From positions 34,126,147 through 34,190,146 of the forward strand of contig NC_061797.1 of the NCBI RefSeq assembly GCF_021462225.1: a stretch of DNA of 64,000 nt, in the 5' to 3' direction. Every line of letters begins with the position of its first letter. Position 1 is the stretch's first letter. The stretch is from Girardinichthys multiradiatus (taxonomy: Eukaryota; Chordata; Actinopteri; Cyprinodontiformes; Goodeidae). This document shows, one piece after another, positions 24,895-38,119 of the stretch. The position numbers were made by a program, and so were the translations under genes. Below the pieces are notes generated by a model. That model saw only the letters and a program-made list of their open reading frames with translations, did no database searches and was not told where the DNA came from.

Positions 24895-25345
24895 CACTAC
24901 CGGTCAAAAGTATTAGATACACTTTTTCACTTATTGGGTCTCTTTATTTTCATGACTATTTACATAGTAGAGTCTCACCAATGGCATCTAAACTGTGAAT
25001 GAACACACATGGAATTATGTAGTAAACAAAAAGGTGTGAAATAACTGTGAAAAAACATTTTTATATTTTAGATTCTTCAAAATTGCCACCCTTTGCTTTG
25101 ATTACTGCTTTGCTCACTTGGCATTCTCTTTCTGAGCTTCATGAGGTGGTCACCTGAAATGGTTTTCCTAAGAGTCTTGAAATAACTTCAAAAGGGCAGC
25201 TACTTTAAGGAATCTAAAATATAAAACATGGGTAAAGTTATTTTACAATTTTTCATTTCCTACATAATTCCATATGTGTTCATTTACATATTTGATCCCT
25301 TCAGAATCTACATACCAGGTAGTCATAAACTTTCCAGTAAATAGG
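24895..25345 (-). mobile_element. Short non-autonomous Tc1-like element
   Basis: The left end begins around actaccggtcaaaagtatta and carries a ~190-bp terminal block related to the ends of the 7304-8290 element (ctctttattttcatgact, ...acatggaattatgtagt). A small piece of transposase C-terminus follows in antisense at 25085-25180 (the 'gattactgctttgctcac' block, encoding the AVIKA-type end). A degraded inverted copy of the end follows at 25200-25330. Most of the gene is deleted, so this is a MITE-like derivative. Confidence 0.7.
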
Positions 25346-25840
25346 TTTGTCTGAAATTTGAAGTGTTAGTCATTTAATTTCATCAATCAACAAAATGTAG
25401 TGAATAAAAAAAGAAAAATCTAAATCAAAACAATATTTGGTGTGACCACCCATTGTCTTCAAAACAGCATTAATTCTTCTAAGGACACTTGCACACAGTT
25501 TTTGAAGGAACTCGGCTGGTAGGTTGTTTCAAACATCTTGAAGAACTAACCACATATCTTCTATGGATGTAGGCTTTCTCACATCCTTCTGTCTCTTCAT
25601 GTAATCCCAGACACACTTGATGATGTTGAGATCAGGGCTCTGTGGGGGCCATAACATCACTTTCAGTAATTCTTGTTCTTCTTTACACTGAAGATAGTTC
25701 TTAATGAATTTGGCTGTATGATGGGTTCACTCACTTAGCATTTTATTAATTGATAAAAATAAACAATTTTCATTTATATTTCTGAAGGCATTCTTTGTTT
25801 ACAGCATTTTTTCACGCCTGCCTAAAACTTTTGCACAGTA

Positions 25841-25843
<3 letters not shown>
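25346..25843 (-). pseudogene. Tc1-like relic, catalytic Glu replaced by Lys
   Basis: The C-terminal part of a third Tc1 family, on the minus strand. It reads PDLNIIKCVWDYMKRQKDVRK at about 25650-25590, followed by FLQKLCASVLRRINAVLKTMG and HTKYC at about 25500-25430. The family has Glu where this copy has Lys in NIIKC, so the third catalytic residue is lost. The 3' terminal repeat on the plus strand ends at ...cctaaaacttttgcacagtactg (25843). The following TA begins a TA microsatellite. The N-terminal two thirds are largely deleted. Confidence 0.75.
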
Positions 25844-25880
<37 letters not shown>

Positions 25881-25888
25881 GTGTGTGA
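25843..25888. repeat. (TA)n microsatellite abutting a Tc1 end
   Basis: About 20 TA units starting exactly at the TA target site of the Tc1 relic. Confidence 0.95.
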
Positions 25889-28800
25889 TTCATCCAGCTG
25901 TTGCAGTATCTCTCAGTCCCTGCAAAGGAATATTTTTACATTTTCACATACCTTGTTATACCTCCAGCAAAGTTTCAGCCTCAGCATTCATGCACTATTT
26001 AACAATGGCTGACTCAGTGGAGGTTTTTTTATTTTAAATCTCTAGTGTGCTTCTTAGTTAATTGCTGAATGCTGCATAACATGAAGCATATAATTGAGGT
26101 ACTGAGTGATTATGTTGTCCAACTATTTCTTTTTTTTTTTTTTGACAAAACCAAAATCTTAACTGATGTCACTGACCTACTGATTTTTAGAGGTTTTGTA
26201 TAAGATATGAGGGTATTTGAATTTTTTCATGGTGTTGAAAAATCCCTCATACAAATACTTTACTACTATGGACTGAAATCAGTTTTAACAATAAAGAACA
26301 CACCTTTAATACAAAAAATGAATTTGATGAATATGTAATTATAAGAGGAGTTTCTTTGTGTTATTTGTAACATTTTATTTTCGTGAATTATGATTATAAG
26401 TGTGAAAATTCAGACTAATAACATTTCTTGTTCTCTACAAAAAAGAATATTTGAAAGAAAAAATTCTGTTTAATTTTATCTATAAACCCTATTCTTTATT
26501 TCACATTTGTTAATGTAGGATTATACAAAATTTAAAACAAGAATTACCCCTCTAATTTTATTTTTCCTTTAACAACTAGAGACCAAACATAATTACTCTG
26601 CTCGGAGCAACACTGTAGGTAAAGATACAGAGGACTGTATCTTTGCTGCCACCTATTGCAAATATCAAACACACCATCTCTCTGCCTCAAAAGGCTTTAC
26701 TCTAACTTTGTCTTGAATGTCTTCCGGGTAAGGTTTCAAACACAGTCATTTGTCCCAGGCTCTTCAGCACTGCGGCAGGGGTTAGGTGGCTAGGGAATTT
26801 TGTTTTCCAGGGTTGACAATGCGTGAGGCATTTGTGATATGCTAATGTATTCATTTTTGTCCACTCCTCCCCTTTCTTTTTTTTCCCCTTTTGCAACTAT
26901 CAATCTAATCACTTCATCAGAATTCCTTGAACAAGTCTGGGGAGGGAGAGAGGACCACAGAGAAAAGCAAATGGAAAGAAAAGAGAATGAGGGAAACAGC
27001 TTCTCAGATGCAAAAAATAACACAACAGCTCTCTGAACACTTTAATTCAGCTTTCAGCACTCGATAACCTCCACTCACACACCAAATGTTTTTAATCCTA
27101 CTGATGGTTCACTTTAATTATTATGAAAATTAAATCAAATGTAACCACTAGATTCATGAGAGTGATGAGATAATTCAGGGACATGGTTATGGGTGGTGAT
27201 CTCTACATTTCCACCAAAATGTTCAGGAAGAGTGCAGAAAATTCTCTACACACAGATACAGAGGTGTGTAAAGCTCATTTAACTATTGCCATTTTTAAAA
27301 GGTAGGAAAAAAGACTAATTTAGTTTAACTATGATTGCATGCACCACAGTGTGAATTAAAAAAGTTGACAGAGCTTTTTTAGCAATTTTTGAAGATCATT
27401 AATATCATCAAAGATCTAAACAAAACATTATGCTAAAATTTGTAACCTTCCTCAAAATGTCATGGAAAACAAATGGAGACAGTGAATTCATTATTAATAG
27501 TAAGTCAACAAATGTGGTAAATTATGTTTGTATTTAAGTTACAATTTTCAGACTTTTCATCTTTACACATCAGGCAGGACGGCAGCAGGTTGTTACTGGC
27601 TGTTATGATGAAACCAAAGCATGATGTATTCAGATCCTCTCTATGTACACTGAACAGGTGGGGTCTAAGCATATATGTTTAGCTGGATAAAGCCACTTAA
27701 GATGAGTCAGGGAGCAGATATTCTCTAAACACATTTGCTGTTATGATGTACAGTATAACAGGTAAGCCACACTCTGATTATTGTTCTGATCTGAGAAAAT
27801 TCCCACAATTCTTTGCTATTTACACTCAAAGTTACTGACTCCATACAGAAAATGTGTGACCAAGCTGGGATTCTCACATTTATTTTTTTAATTTATATAT
27901 GCATAGTAACAAAATTTAGAATATATTATGTTATAGGTTGGTCTTGAAGCAGAGCAATAGCTTTTATCTGTCACTGTGTGCTGACGGAGGATGCAAATGC
28001 AGGCAGGATGCAGAAAGCAACATGGTGAAAAAAAAGGAAGCAAGAGGCTAGAGGTAACAGAGAGGCTGACTATGAGGATGAGTGGATGCATTCCTTAACA
28101 GCGATCCACAGATCCCCTGGAAGAATGCATGATGAAAAGCGGTGTGCGAATTTTTGTTTGGAATGCAAAGCAACTGCCGGCAGATAAGGTCAGAAATACG
28201 AATCAAAAGGATTGGATTTTAGTTTATATTTTATTTGAAATCATTAAATATAAACATGATTTTCAGTCACATCAAATAGGACATTCACTGGTGTCACTGC
28301 TGGATCTGAACTGTACATCCAGGGCATATCCTGATGTCCAAACAAAAGTTAGAAGAATGTATAGAAACAAATCACAAACCCTCAAAAACCTAAAACCAAG
28401 GTTCCAAAGTAAAACGTAAAACAAACGCAAAACAAACGTAACAAATGTGGGGCAATTTTCAGTCAGGAAATGTAATTCCACCTTTCTCTCCCTACTATAA
28501 CACTGTTCCCTTGGGCATATGTAACCTTGGATACCTACCTATCAGTGAATTAGTGTATGAATGTGTGCACTTTGAGAGTCAGACTGGGTGAATGGTGAAA
28601 AAGGGATTGAGTTGACGGTATGAGAAGAAACGTCAGGTTCATTTACAAAAAATAGGTAACAGTACATGACTCATGACACAACTGCTTTGAACTATTGAAA
28701 ACATAGTGAAAAAAAATGCAGTTTTACACCAAGTTCAGACAGGGAACACAACTTTTTTAACCAACTGGCTATAAACCAATCAAAGCTAACCAACCTTACT

Positions 28801-29690
28801 GTTCTTCTTGAAAAAAAAGATAATGAAAAGAACAATACTTTTTGCTTGTTTGTTTGGTTTAAAAGGTTTAAGGTTCTGTAATTTACAAAAAATACTGTAT
28901 ATTTTTCTTTCGTTCTCTGATTTTCGCTAAACATATAGACATACTGCAGCCTTTTTGAAATTATTTTTCTTGGTTACAGCAACTCTCATCTCTTCTTTCT
29001 ACTTAACCACTTTTCACTTTATTCTCCCTCTTTTCTTCACCCAATTTCTCCCTCTACTCTTAATCACAGAGAGTAAGGGAATTGATAACCGTCTATTACC
29101 TTATGTTGCTCTGTGATTAATGTTCTCAGGTCTTCCTCATTGTTTCTCATTCATAGCTCATGTCATGGCCCATAAACTAATACCTAAAAGAGATCAGCTG
29201 AGTGATTCCCACTCCAAAAGAGGGCAAGAGAAAATGATTTTTATGAGCAGAAGACACACTAATACTGATGCTGAAGTTTGATGAAGGACATGAAGAAAAG
29301 AGTTGTGGGAAAGTCAAATATGAAACAAGAAAGAAAAACACTTGCTTTTGCTTTTATTTTGCATGAAATATTCTGTTGTATTCTGCATGGAATAAAGCAG
29401 ATGTCAGCATTATGCCAAATCTAGCTATAAATCTGAGGTAAGACTTGATTTGTCGCACTCATCATGGCATATTTATTAGAGACTTCTGCTCTGTTATAAT
29501 TCTACCTGTAACATGTGACAAGCACATGGACAAACCATCAACAAGAGTATAAAAGAACAATTTATGTAATTAAATCTGTGTTCATTGTTTATTCATACAT
29601 GTATTAAGTGAATCCACTTGTTCATGCTTCACTTATCTGTCAAAATTGGAAAAAGGGGTGCCGAAGGAATGACAGGCTGATGTAAAGAAT
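25889..29690. other. AT-rich spacer, nothing recognised
   Basis: No supported gene or known repeat. There is a 10-bp perfect hairpin at 26621-26644 (aaagatacag/ctgtatcttt) and a T run at 26130-26143. The small open frames, e.g. 28129-28419, lack domains. Confidence 0.4.
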
Positions 29691-31199
29691 GATTATATAA
29701 ATTTGCAGCTCCGTGGAGCTACATAGACGTCTGCTCTGTTATGGATTGCATAATTCGGTCTAAGCCGAAAATAATAGCAATATTCCTATAAATATTGCTA
29801 AAATAATATAAAAATCCCAGGTTTGCCCAATGCTGTCTGCTGTTTCCACAAAGAAGTCAGAAATGAGTAAAAATGGTGTAAGGATTATGATTATTGATTA
29901 ATTAATATTTATCAAACAATATAATTAAAATCATAATTCAGGAAAATATCTTTCTTAACCAAAAATCAATGCTTACAAATAGAAATCTGAGATGTCCTCT
30001 GGTGTTGTGATTATGGGCTAGAAGCACTTAATAATTACAATTAGTTAATTATCATTAATAATTGATAATTATTAACCAAAACCACGATAAATGTCTCTGT
30101 TTAATCAGCTGCTCCACTGATCAGTGTGGGAACATTGACCTTATTTTGACAGATAAATCACTCTTGCACTCTTGAAATAAACACAAGCGCCTCTCTTTAT
30201 ACACAGTATGTGAACATTTATTGAAACCATACAGCCCTGATATAATTACTATTCTGGTCCAAAAACCTTCACCTAACTAAAAAGTTGTATTCTACAAAAT
30301 GAGTAAATTCAATTCAATTCAAAAATACTTTATTAATCCCAAAGGGAAATTATTATTATTATTATTATAATAAAATGATTACCTAACAAATAATAAATCA
30401 AAACATATGTGCATTGAGTTTCTATGAAGATCAAACCAGCAGTTTTATGGACAAAATGTGCAATTTGGGTTAACTTGGAAAGAGAAGCCCTCCTGGTGTG
30501 CTGATGTCTCGATTTTTGGCGATCAGCTGATAGAACAGTTTGGCCACGCCCTACACCTGATTGCCCCAAATCTCGAACAAAGGGTCATAAAACTCCGAGG
30601 TGGGAACTCAGTGGAAAAACTCCAGTAATAAAACTGGGAAAAAGGAGTGGTCAGACCACAAGTTCCAGACCGCAGCTGCTTTGAATGAAAAACTTTTAAA
30701 AGTTCAACTCCTAACTCCTGGCTGATTTGGGATCAAGCAATACTTTACACAGCAAATCAAACAGCTCAGCATAAAACACTTCATTCAGTATTGCATTCAA
30801 CAAGTTAATACCTTGGATTAACTAGGTGGTGATCACCTTAAACTATGCCTCACCCTGCCCAGACCTCTAAATACACTTATCTGATTTAATATAAAAAGAA
30901 CAAAATTACTTTCTTCTCTTCACCGGCTTGAGGAGGGTCGTAGGTCTGAAAAAAATTGTAGGGGGGATAGAATGTCACGCATCCGCCATCAACTCAAAGA
31001 CGGTTAACTTCTCATCCGTCCAAACAGGTAAAATATGAGGAACCGTTGCAGTTGACTGAATCAACAAGGGGTCTCCTTGGAAATAAACCTCTGTGGGCTT
31101 TCACATGCGCCGGAGTGTTGGTGGGAATTCCAGTTTTCAAGCGTTCCAGGGAATGGCCGTGTGCAGGAAAAATTAAACTCGTCTGCAAGTTTCCATCGC
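29691..31199. other. Possible old retroelement region
   Basis: Sequence becomes less AT-rich from about 30480 onward. The motif actttattaatcccaaagggaaatt at 30328-30352 is the antisense 3' tail typical of a fish LINE, followed by (ATT)n. I cannot connect this to a coding part. The region upstream of the promoter candidate at 31.2 kb could belong to an LTR element or a host exon. No domain is readable. Confidence 0.35.
30306..30366 (-). mobile_element. LINE 3' tail fragment
   Basis: The aattcaattcaaaaatactttattaatcccaaagggaaatt signature, known from 3' ends of fish Rex1/CR1-type LINEs in antisense, followed by a short ATT repeat. Only about 60 bp is recognisable. Confidence 0.5.
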
Positions 31200-31203
31200 T
31201 CGT

Positions 31204-31280
31204 CATGTGAGACACGCTGGAAATGGCAATGATAGTTTGGTTTCTGTGGGTTTTATAATCCCGGGTGACGTCAGAGCTGC
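31204..31280 (-). promoter_or_regulatory. Candidate CRE + TATA promoter
   Basis: On the minus strand a perfect cAMP-response element, TGACGTCA (31266-31273), sits just upstream of TATAAAA (31251-31257). A possible start codon lies 45 bp downstream at 31206, opening a 64-codon frame to 31012 with no known domain. The area is locally richer in GC and CpG than its surroundings. It could be a host promoter or a retroelement LTR promoter. Function is inferred from motifs alone. Confidence 0.35.
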
Positions 31281-34200
31281 GACACCTGTTGAGCTGGATA
31301 TGTCGAACTGCATAGTCTAGTCGATCTGTCCGACCAAAATGGATGGTATAGTATATTCATAAAATCTTGCAGAACAGTCACCTAGAATCTGGAAGAACAT
31401 GCATGATTAAACTAACTAGATTGGTCAGAAAATAGAAAAAAGAATAAGTAATGAATCAATATACATGAAAAATAAAGCAACAGCCAAAGCATTATAAATG
31501 CTAACCAAAAAATAAAATAAATAATAATAAAATAAATAAAATACAGAAAAAACAGTTTTTAGTTTTGAGAATACAAGTAGGGGAGAAAAACAAGCAGCAT
31601 GTTTAAAATATTTAGATTTTTCTTCTGATGAGACTTGCAGAGGGTTATTAAGTGATTCTGCTCAGGAATACGTAAACAAGGTGAAACATTCTGGTGGTCA
31701 ATATCAATGACTAAATCTGTTTTCCAACAGAACTCCTTCGTCAGTGGGGTCACCAGCCGGTGACACTGGAAAAGACTCCAAAAAAAAACACATGCTTTTG
31801 GCATTATTAAACTCAGACACTAAATTAAAAACCATAAATAAGACAGATTAAAAAAAAAGTTAAAGTGAAGATAAAGTAAAGTGGGTAAATATGTGCAGGG
31901 ACCAGGAGTTACCAGAGAAACACAGTGAAAGAAATTAAGGAAAGAAATGTGCTTGACTTAGATCTATTTTGAAATGCTACCATTGAGCTGCATCTTGAAA
32001 CTACAACAGTTGACTGGCTTGTCTGTAGTAGCAGTGAAGCCCCATGCATACATTATTGTGGAGTTCAGATAATTTGTCGACAATTAGCTGCAACAGGATA
32101 CAGGGAAAAGCTGATTAGCATGTTGGTACATGTCAGCCACAGGAATAGAGACATGATTGCTTTGAAACATGAATATAGCATTGCACATTCACTGTCATAC
32201 TCTTTCTCCTTATTTATTTTCATGCTCTCTTCATATGCTCCTATTTAAGGGAGAATTAATATTTATCCTTTGGCAAATAATGAATATGGGTGTATAGACA
32301 ACCAGATAACAAGAAAAATGGGAACACTGTTATCTATTGCACATGCAATCTTCAAAAATCACACACCACATGCCCACTTATTGCACGTAAAATGTTTGTT
32401 TTTGTAAAAGCAATGTAGCACGCCCTATTTGGGATGTTTGAAGAGCAGGGCCTTAGAGTTTATGGTTTAGTGCAGTCAGACAAACAGTATAAACTGTGAT
32501 AAATTACTGAGACAGGTGTGTCTTAAGAACACAAAGAGAACTTATAGGACTCAATAAAAAGCTATTTAAATGTAAATAATTTCTAAATAAAATTTAATTT
32601 TAATGCTTTAAAAGTTAAAAGTGTGTAGACTGTACAAAGAGGGATTACAATGTTAGTCGATGATAGTGTATGATGCGGTTCTTGCAAAAATAAAAAACTT
32701 AGATATTCTGACATTATTTCAGTGTTTCAGTTTGCCCAGTCAGCTCATGCCAAAAACAAGAAAGATGGAACCAAATCTTCTGAATATTAACTTTTCATTC
32801 TACCCATCATATCTTAAGTGAGCAAAATATTAGGTATATTACACAACTGATCAAAATAATAATCCAAAAGTATTTTTAAAATATAATAAAAGTTTCCAAT
32901 AATCATAGGTGTGTTGTTTGAAGCAGAAGTTCTTACACCAATGTGAGAGCAAACCTTAGAAAAAAAAATCCCATCTATGCCTCTATGCATCTCTTCACCT
33001 TTCTGCTTCTCTTTGGATGGCAGGCAGTGTTTGAAGCCTTATCGGGTTTTCTGCTGTTTCATGTTTGGCTGATGAAGGCTTTTTATGTTGGAGCAAAAGG
33101 CAGTGTCTGAATAATTACTGGGGCACCAAGCTGCGAATGTAAATTACAGCAACATACAGTAGCAACATTTGTGCTATACCCACACAAACAAACATATGGA
33201 ACAGCACTAAAAGATCTGCCTAAACCAGGCGCACATTAAAAAATAAACAGATCTACGTGCAATTATGAAAAAGCTGCACAAATCCGTCTTTGTCTTAATA
33301 TCACTTTTTCAACACTCAAATAAACTCTGAATTTAAATTTAAGCCTTCACAATTTTGTTTGAAAAGTATTTGTCTCATGAGATTATGGAAAAAATGGTGA
33401 TTTAAAGTTGTAAGACTACCTAATCTGCTACTTCCTAAAATAGTTTATGAATTTTGACCAAAATCCTATCCTTAGGCAAGCTTCTTTTTTCCTTCATGTT
33501 TTTTAAGCACTGAATATTTATCACTCCAGTCATTGTTTCTCTTATCCCTTTTTCCCTGTGTTCTTGTAAATCAGCATTTTTCCCTTTTTACCTTGTGTTT
33601 CCTGAGGTAGGTCATTGTCTCTCATTACCTCTGTTTCTTGCTTCCCTTGCAGGGTACTCTCCTCAAACCTGTGCCCCGCCATGTTTATTTTAAGAGCCTG
33701 ATTTCTCCTCACCTCTAGTGCCACACCTCCAGCGTTCCCAGCATGAGCCCTCAATCAGGGGACCATAGATGCTACCACCACAACACAGCATTTCTCTGCC
33801 AACCTTCTAGTCTGATGCCTCACACTCACTCTAAGAATGTCCAGCTGAGATCATGTTGTCATGGGCACAGCCAATTCTCCAGGTATGGCCATCTTCCCGA
33901 GGGCTGCAGCATCTCAAAAGCTAGGGCTTACTACTCCTCTTGGATTTCATCATGCTACTTTTCCATGGTTGAAACATGCAATTTCTCTAGGGTTGAAATG
34001 CAACTTTTCCAGGGTGGCTGCCAGGGGTTGCGTTAACCAAGATTTTCCATTTTTGACCAATTTGTTCCAATGGTGACAGAAATATCTGAAGACCATCTGT
34101 CTTTTTGACAGATTGTAATTCACACCCTTGACCACTTGGTAGCGAGTTATTATATTAATTAGCCGTTTTCCCACTTGAGGCATGACCTCGTTGGGTTCAT

Positions 34201-37200
34201 TTGGAAAAATGTAACGACAGCCAAGTGTCCGAAGTTTCTTCAAAAAGCCCAATAACATTAAAAGAGGTGAAAAAGAGGGACTGATGCAGTGAAAGATGAA
34301 GAACAAACAAGTAATCAGCCCTCTGCAAGGGAGTGAGCAAGCAGCAGGAAGGAGGTTTGGTGGGAGTTGTGAGATATTACAGTAGATGATCTGTTCATAT
34401 TTTAAGTGCAATCATTTATTTTCATTATTAATATGTGATTACTGGGACCACAGTCAGTGTTTTTGTCACTGTGGAGAAAAAGTTAAATGTATTCATCTGG
34501 TTGATGTTGATTCTCTGTTCAGCTTGTTCTAAATAGTAATTTTTAATAAATACATATTAATTAAATAATATTAATTAAAACTGATGAAAATAAATGTTAT
34601 TTACTGTTTAATATTTATGGTTTAAAAAAATAAAGTGATGGGTAACAATAGATTATGACAGGATCATTTTGACCCTGTCAGTCAAAAAAAAAAACAGTCA
34701 TGCAGTGACAACAAAAACTTTAGCATAACCTTTAGTGGCAGCGCATTATTTCTCAATGAAGCAATGAAATAAGAAAACCAGGGAGCCTAAATACCCAGGG
34801 GGGTGTGGAGAATGACACTGAAAGTAGGTGAGATAATCAGGGGATTATGTTGAGCAGCTGAGACAGAAGGAAGGCAGGGAGACTGAGAGAGGAAGACTAA
34901 CAAAGATGGTGACATAAAGAAACAGAGGTCTAACAGACTAAATCCAAATGTATAAACCCCTACTAAGAAAGGAATGAACTAATATAACAAGACCTTACTG
35001 ATGAATGAACACAATAAATGGAACTTAGGCAAGACCATAAATGGAGACAAACAGAGATACAAGAAAACCAAAACCCAAACACCTAACACACAGAAACACG
35101 GTGATATGGCACTTTTGAAATGAGGCACAATAGATCCTTAGGAACCGACAACAATAAAAACCAGATGTTGCACTTAATAAAACTAACTATAGAATATACA
35201 ACAAAATACATAAAGCAAGAATAATGAATGCAAAACTAAAATTATATCAGCAATCAAAGAGTAGGACTGTAATCATACAGTAATCAAATGCCAAAACTGT
35301 TAATCACCTTATGTTCCTGTATTCGGTTTTGGCAATACCTTTACCAACATGACAGACAGCCAGTACTTCCTGTCATTTACCTAGGAAGCTGTTTGTTCAT
35401 CTACTAGCTCTGACTCTGTTTTGCACACATAGACACACTTTCAATTAAATTTTCTTTATGAATCTTTCTCATATTTTACATCCAGGTTGTTTTATTCCTC
35501 TGTCTCCACTTCGCACATATTCATGCAGTCTTTCCTGCCCAGTTGTTGCCAGTGTGGTTAAAGTGATGGCTCAAGAGACAGAGCTTTAGGGGAATGCCTG
35601 TTTGCCTTGTATTTTATAGCATCAGTATTGTGAAGGAGACATTAGGCCTCTGTCTTCATCATTACCCATCCAGCAGTTTCACTCTTTTATGAGATGCAGA
35701 TTGATAACTTGAAGAAAATCTAAATATTCATTTTCTAACTTTTGCTGCTAGCAGTGTTTAATAACATTATCTAATGAATTAGTACCATAATGATTTTGCC
35801 CATTTAATACAGTTCAACTATAAAATTGTTTTAGTGAAAAAAAATTATTTAAAAATATATTTAACACATCCCTCATTACATTGCTTACCAAAAACGTCAG
35901 TATATATAATGTGATTCATGTCGAGGTGGTGTTCCTCAGCAAGCAGTTATTTAGGAAAAGTATATTTTAATATATGTTTTAAAGAAAAATTGTCTGTTTT
36001 TTAAACTTTAACGATGTGTTTTTAAAGTGGAAATATAAAATATATTTTTCCTTAAAGATATATTTTAGCAGTTTTAATACCTTTCCTTAATCTAGAAGTC
36101 TGCTATGTGTATAACAGCATCTTAAAGTCCAAGAAATAACGGGTGAAGCGCAAAACGTAATTTACCTTCTTTATTGTTTTAAGTACCTGCCAAGTCCTTT
36201 TTAATAACATGGTCAGATACATGTCTACTTAACCAGACATGAACAGGAACCACATGCAAAATTTCAAAATGAAAAAAAACAAACAAAAAAACAATAATGT
36301 TTGAGCAAATTATTTAACGAATTTTAGCTATATAAGCAAACTGAATTATTGTCTTGGTAGAACACCTTAAACCTTTGAAAGAAGTTATGCTTTATTTTTT
36401 TTGGATCTTTGAGAGCATTTTCACTTGCACTGTGAAAGACTGTAACACAAGCTTAAAACATAAAGTTTATTGAAGTTTTTTAGTCATTGCATATTGAATG
36501 CCTCTAGCAAACTCTTCAAAGTTAATCCTGTGTTTGGATCGTCCTGCAGCTGTCCATGCACATGTTATGGGTTGGTGTGTGCGTGTGTGTGTAGGTGTGT
36601 ATGTATGTGTATCCAATGCCACGTACAAAGCAAAGCCCCTTTTGGGACATCATGGTCAGACAGACTTATTCAACAACACAAATAAAAATCAATAAACAAT
36701 CTCAAGTTTTCACCATAAACACATTTTCTTTTTTAAGATGTGTTTTTTCAATGAAAATCCAACATGGTCGGTGCCTGAGCAGCCTAGACAGGTCCTGTCT
36801 CTGGGAGAGATTAGATGGTCTCTGAAAATAAGAAGAATAGCGAGAAAGAGGACAGAGGAGCAGAACGGAAGAGTGGAGAAAAAAATAGGTTATTTGTAAC
36901 AGAGCAATGACGCTGAGTAGAAATGTATGACTACATTAAAAAGTTATAATAATAAATTAGAATATTAGTACATTACAAGAGGGCTGTTTTCCAAAAAAAG
37001 GGCATTTTTGTCCTAAGCAAATAGGACAAACAATTATTGGTAGGTGTGATGAGACAGAAAACAAATCATAGAATTATGAAAGTGAAAAACTAAAACTTCC
37101 TTTTTTCCTTCTAAAATAGTGTAGGAATTATATATTTATTTAATTCACAATTTGGTATTTATTACCATTTATAAAAAAATTATTTAATGTAATAAACTTT

Positions 37201-38119
37201 TACTGAATCCCCACATATGGTCTTGTGTATATATATTAGGTGCATAAATAAGGAAAAGCAGTGGGTAGACTGTTCACATGACCAATTTGTGCACATGTTA
37301 CACACTCAGCATCACAGCCTCCAGAATTTGGGTGTGTAGACACGTGTGTGTAACCGTATGGGTATGGATGTCTACGGGTCTACATGTCATTGTGTTTGGG
37401 ATGGGCCACTTTGCCAGCAGCGCTAATTAGAGGTCAGTTCAGTTTGGGTAGATTTTGTTCTCACCCCCTGATTCCACTGTCAGGTCACCCCTCTTACCCT
37501 GTGTTTCTGAGTGTATGCATGCGCCTCCAAGCTGATATGTGGTAAAAAGGGAGGTGAGGGCTGGTGGCTCTCGAGGCCTAACCAGAGAGACAGTCAACCC
37601 AGTGAGGAGGGTTTCGTCATGGAATGAGGCCTCTGGCTGGTTGGCGACTCTGGCCTAGATGTATGAAACTCTGTCTGTAGACCCTACAGGTTGTAGGCAG
37701 ATATACATCTGTAAGGCTACTGTCACTTCACATAATAGCAGACAAACTGGTGCGTTTTTTTATATCATGTTTACTTTAGCTCAATAACTTCCTCTGTCAT
37801 TATTTAGGCTGCACAATCTTCAGGTCTGATTGGGGTTCTTCATTTCTAAGCATTAGAAGAACATTTTGGTATTAATAGCTAATTATACAAAATCCAACCA
37901 TCTCCATGTTAATCCCTATACTAGTATTGCAAAAAACATTAAAGTCTGCACAGGCATCAGTCATGCAGTAATGACAGAAAACAACAGATATAAATGTTAA
38001 AGCAATGTCAGTGTGATGTACAGTAATTACTTTGTAAATTAAAAAATCACTAGGCATGTTTAAATTTAAATACAGTAAGTATTTGGAGTAAAGGGTCAAT
38101 CAGAAAAAAAAAAATACAT
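31281..38119. other. Long spacer, no supported gene
   Basis: Nearly 7 kb of mostly AT-rich sequence with no recognised transposon. A 153-codon open frame on the minus strand (33950-34411) and others show no domain. A GT-rich patch lies at 36575-36612. A 25-codon EF-hand-like stretch at 36467-36543 is discussed as a finding. Confidence 0.4.

Noticed and set aside
26621..26644. 10-bp perfect hairpin aaagatacag/ctgtatcttt
   Set aside because: Short inverted repeats of this size are expected several times by chance in 64 kb of AT-rich DNA.
28129..28481. Overlapping short frames on both strands
   Set aside because: No domain or supporting signals, ordinary AT-rich spacer.
33950..34411. 153-codon minus-strand frame
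   Set aside because: No recognisable domain, no repeat family and no splice context. The length is possible by chance in 64 kb.
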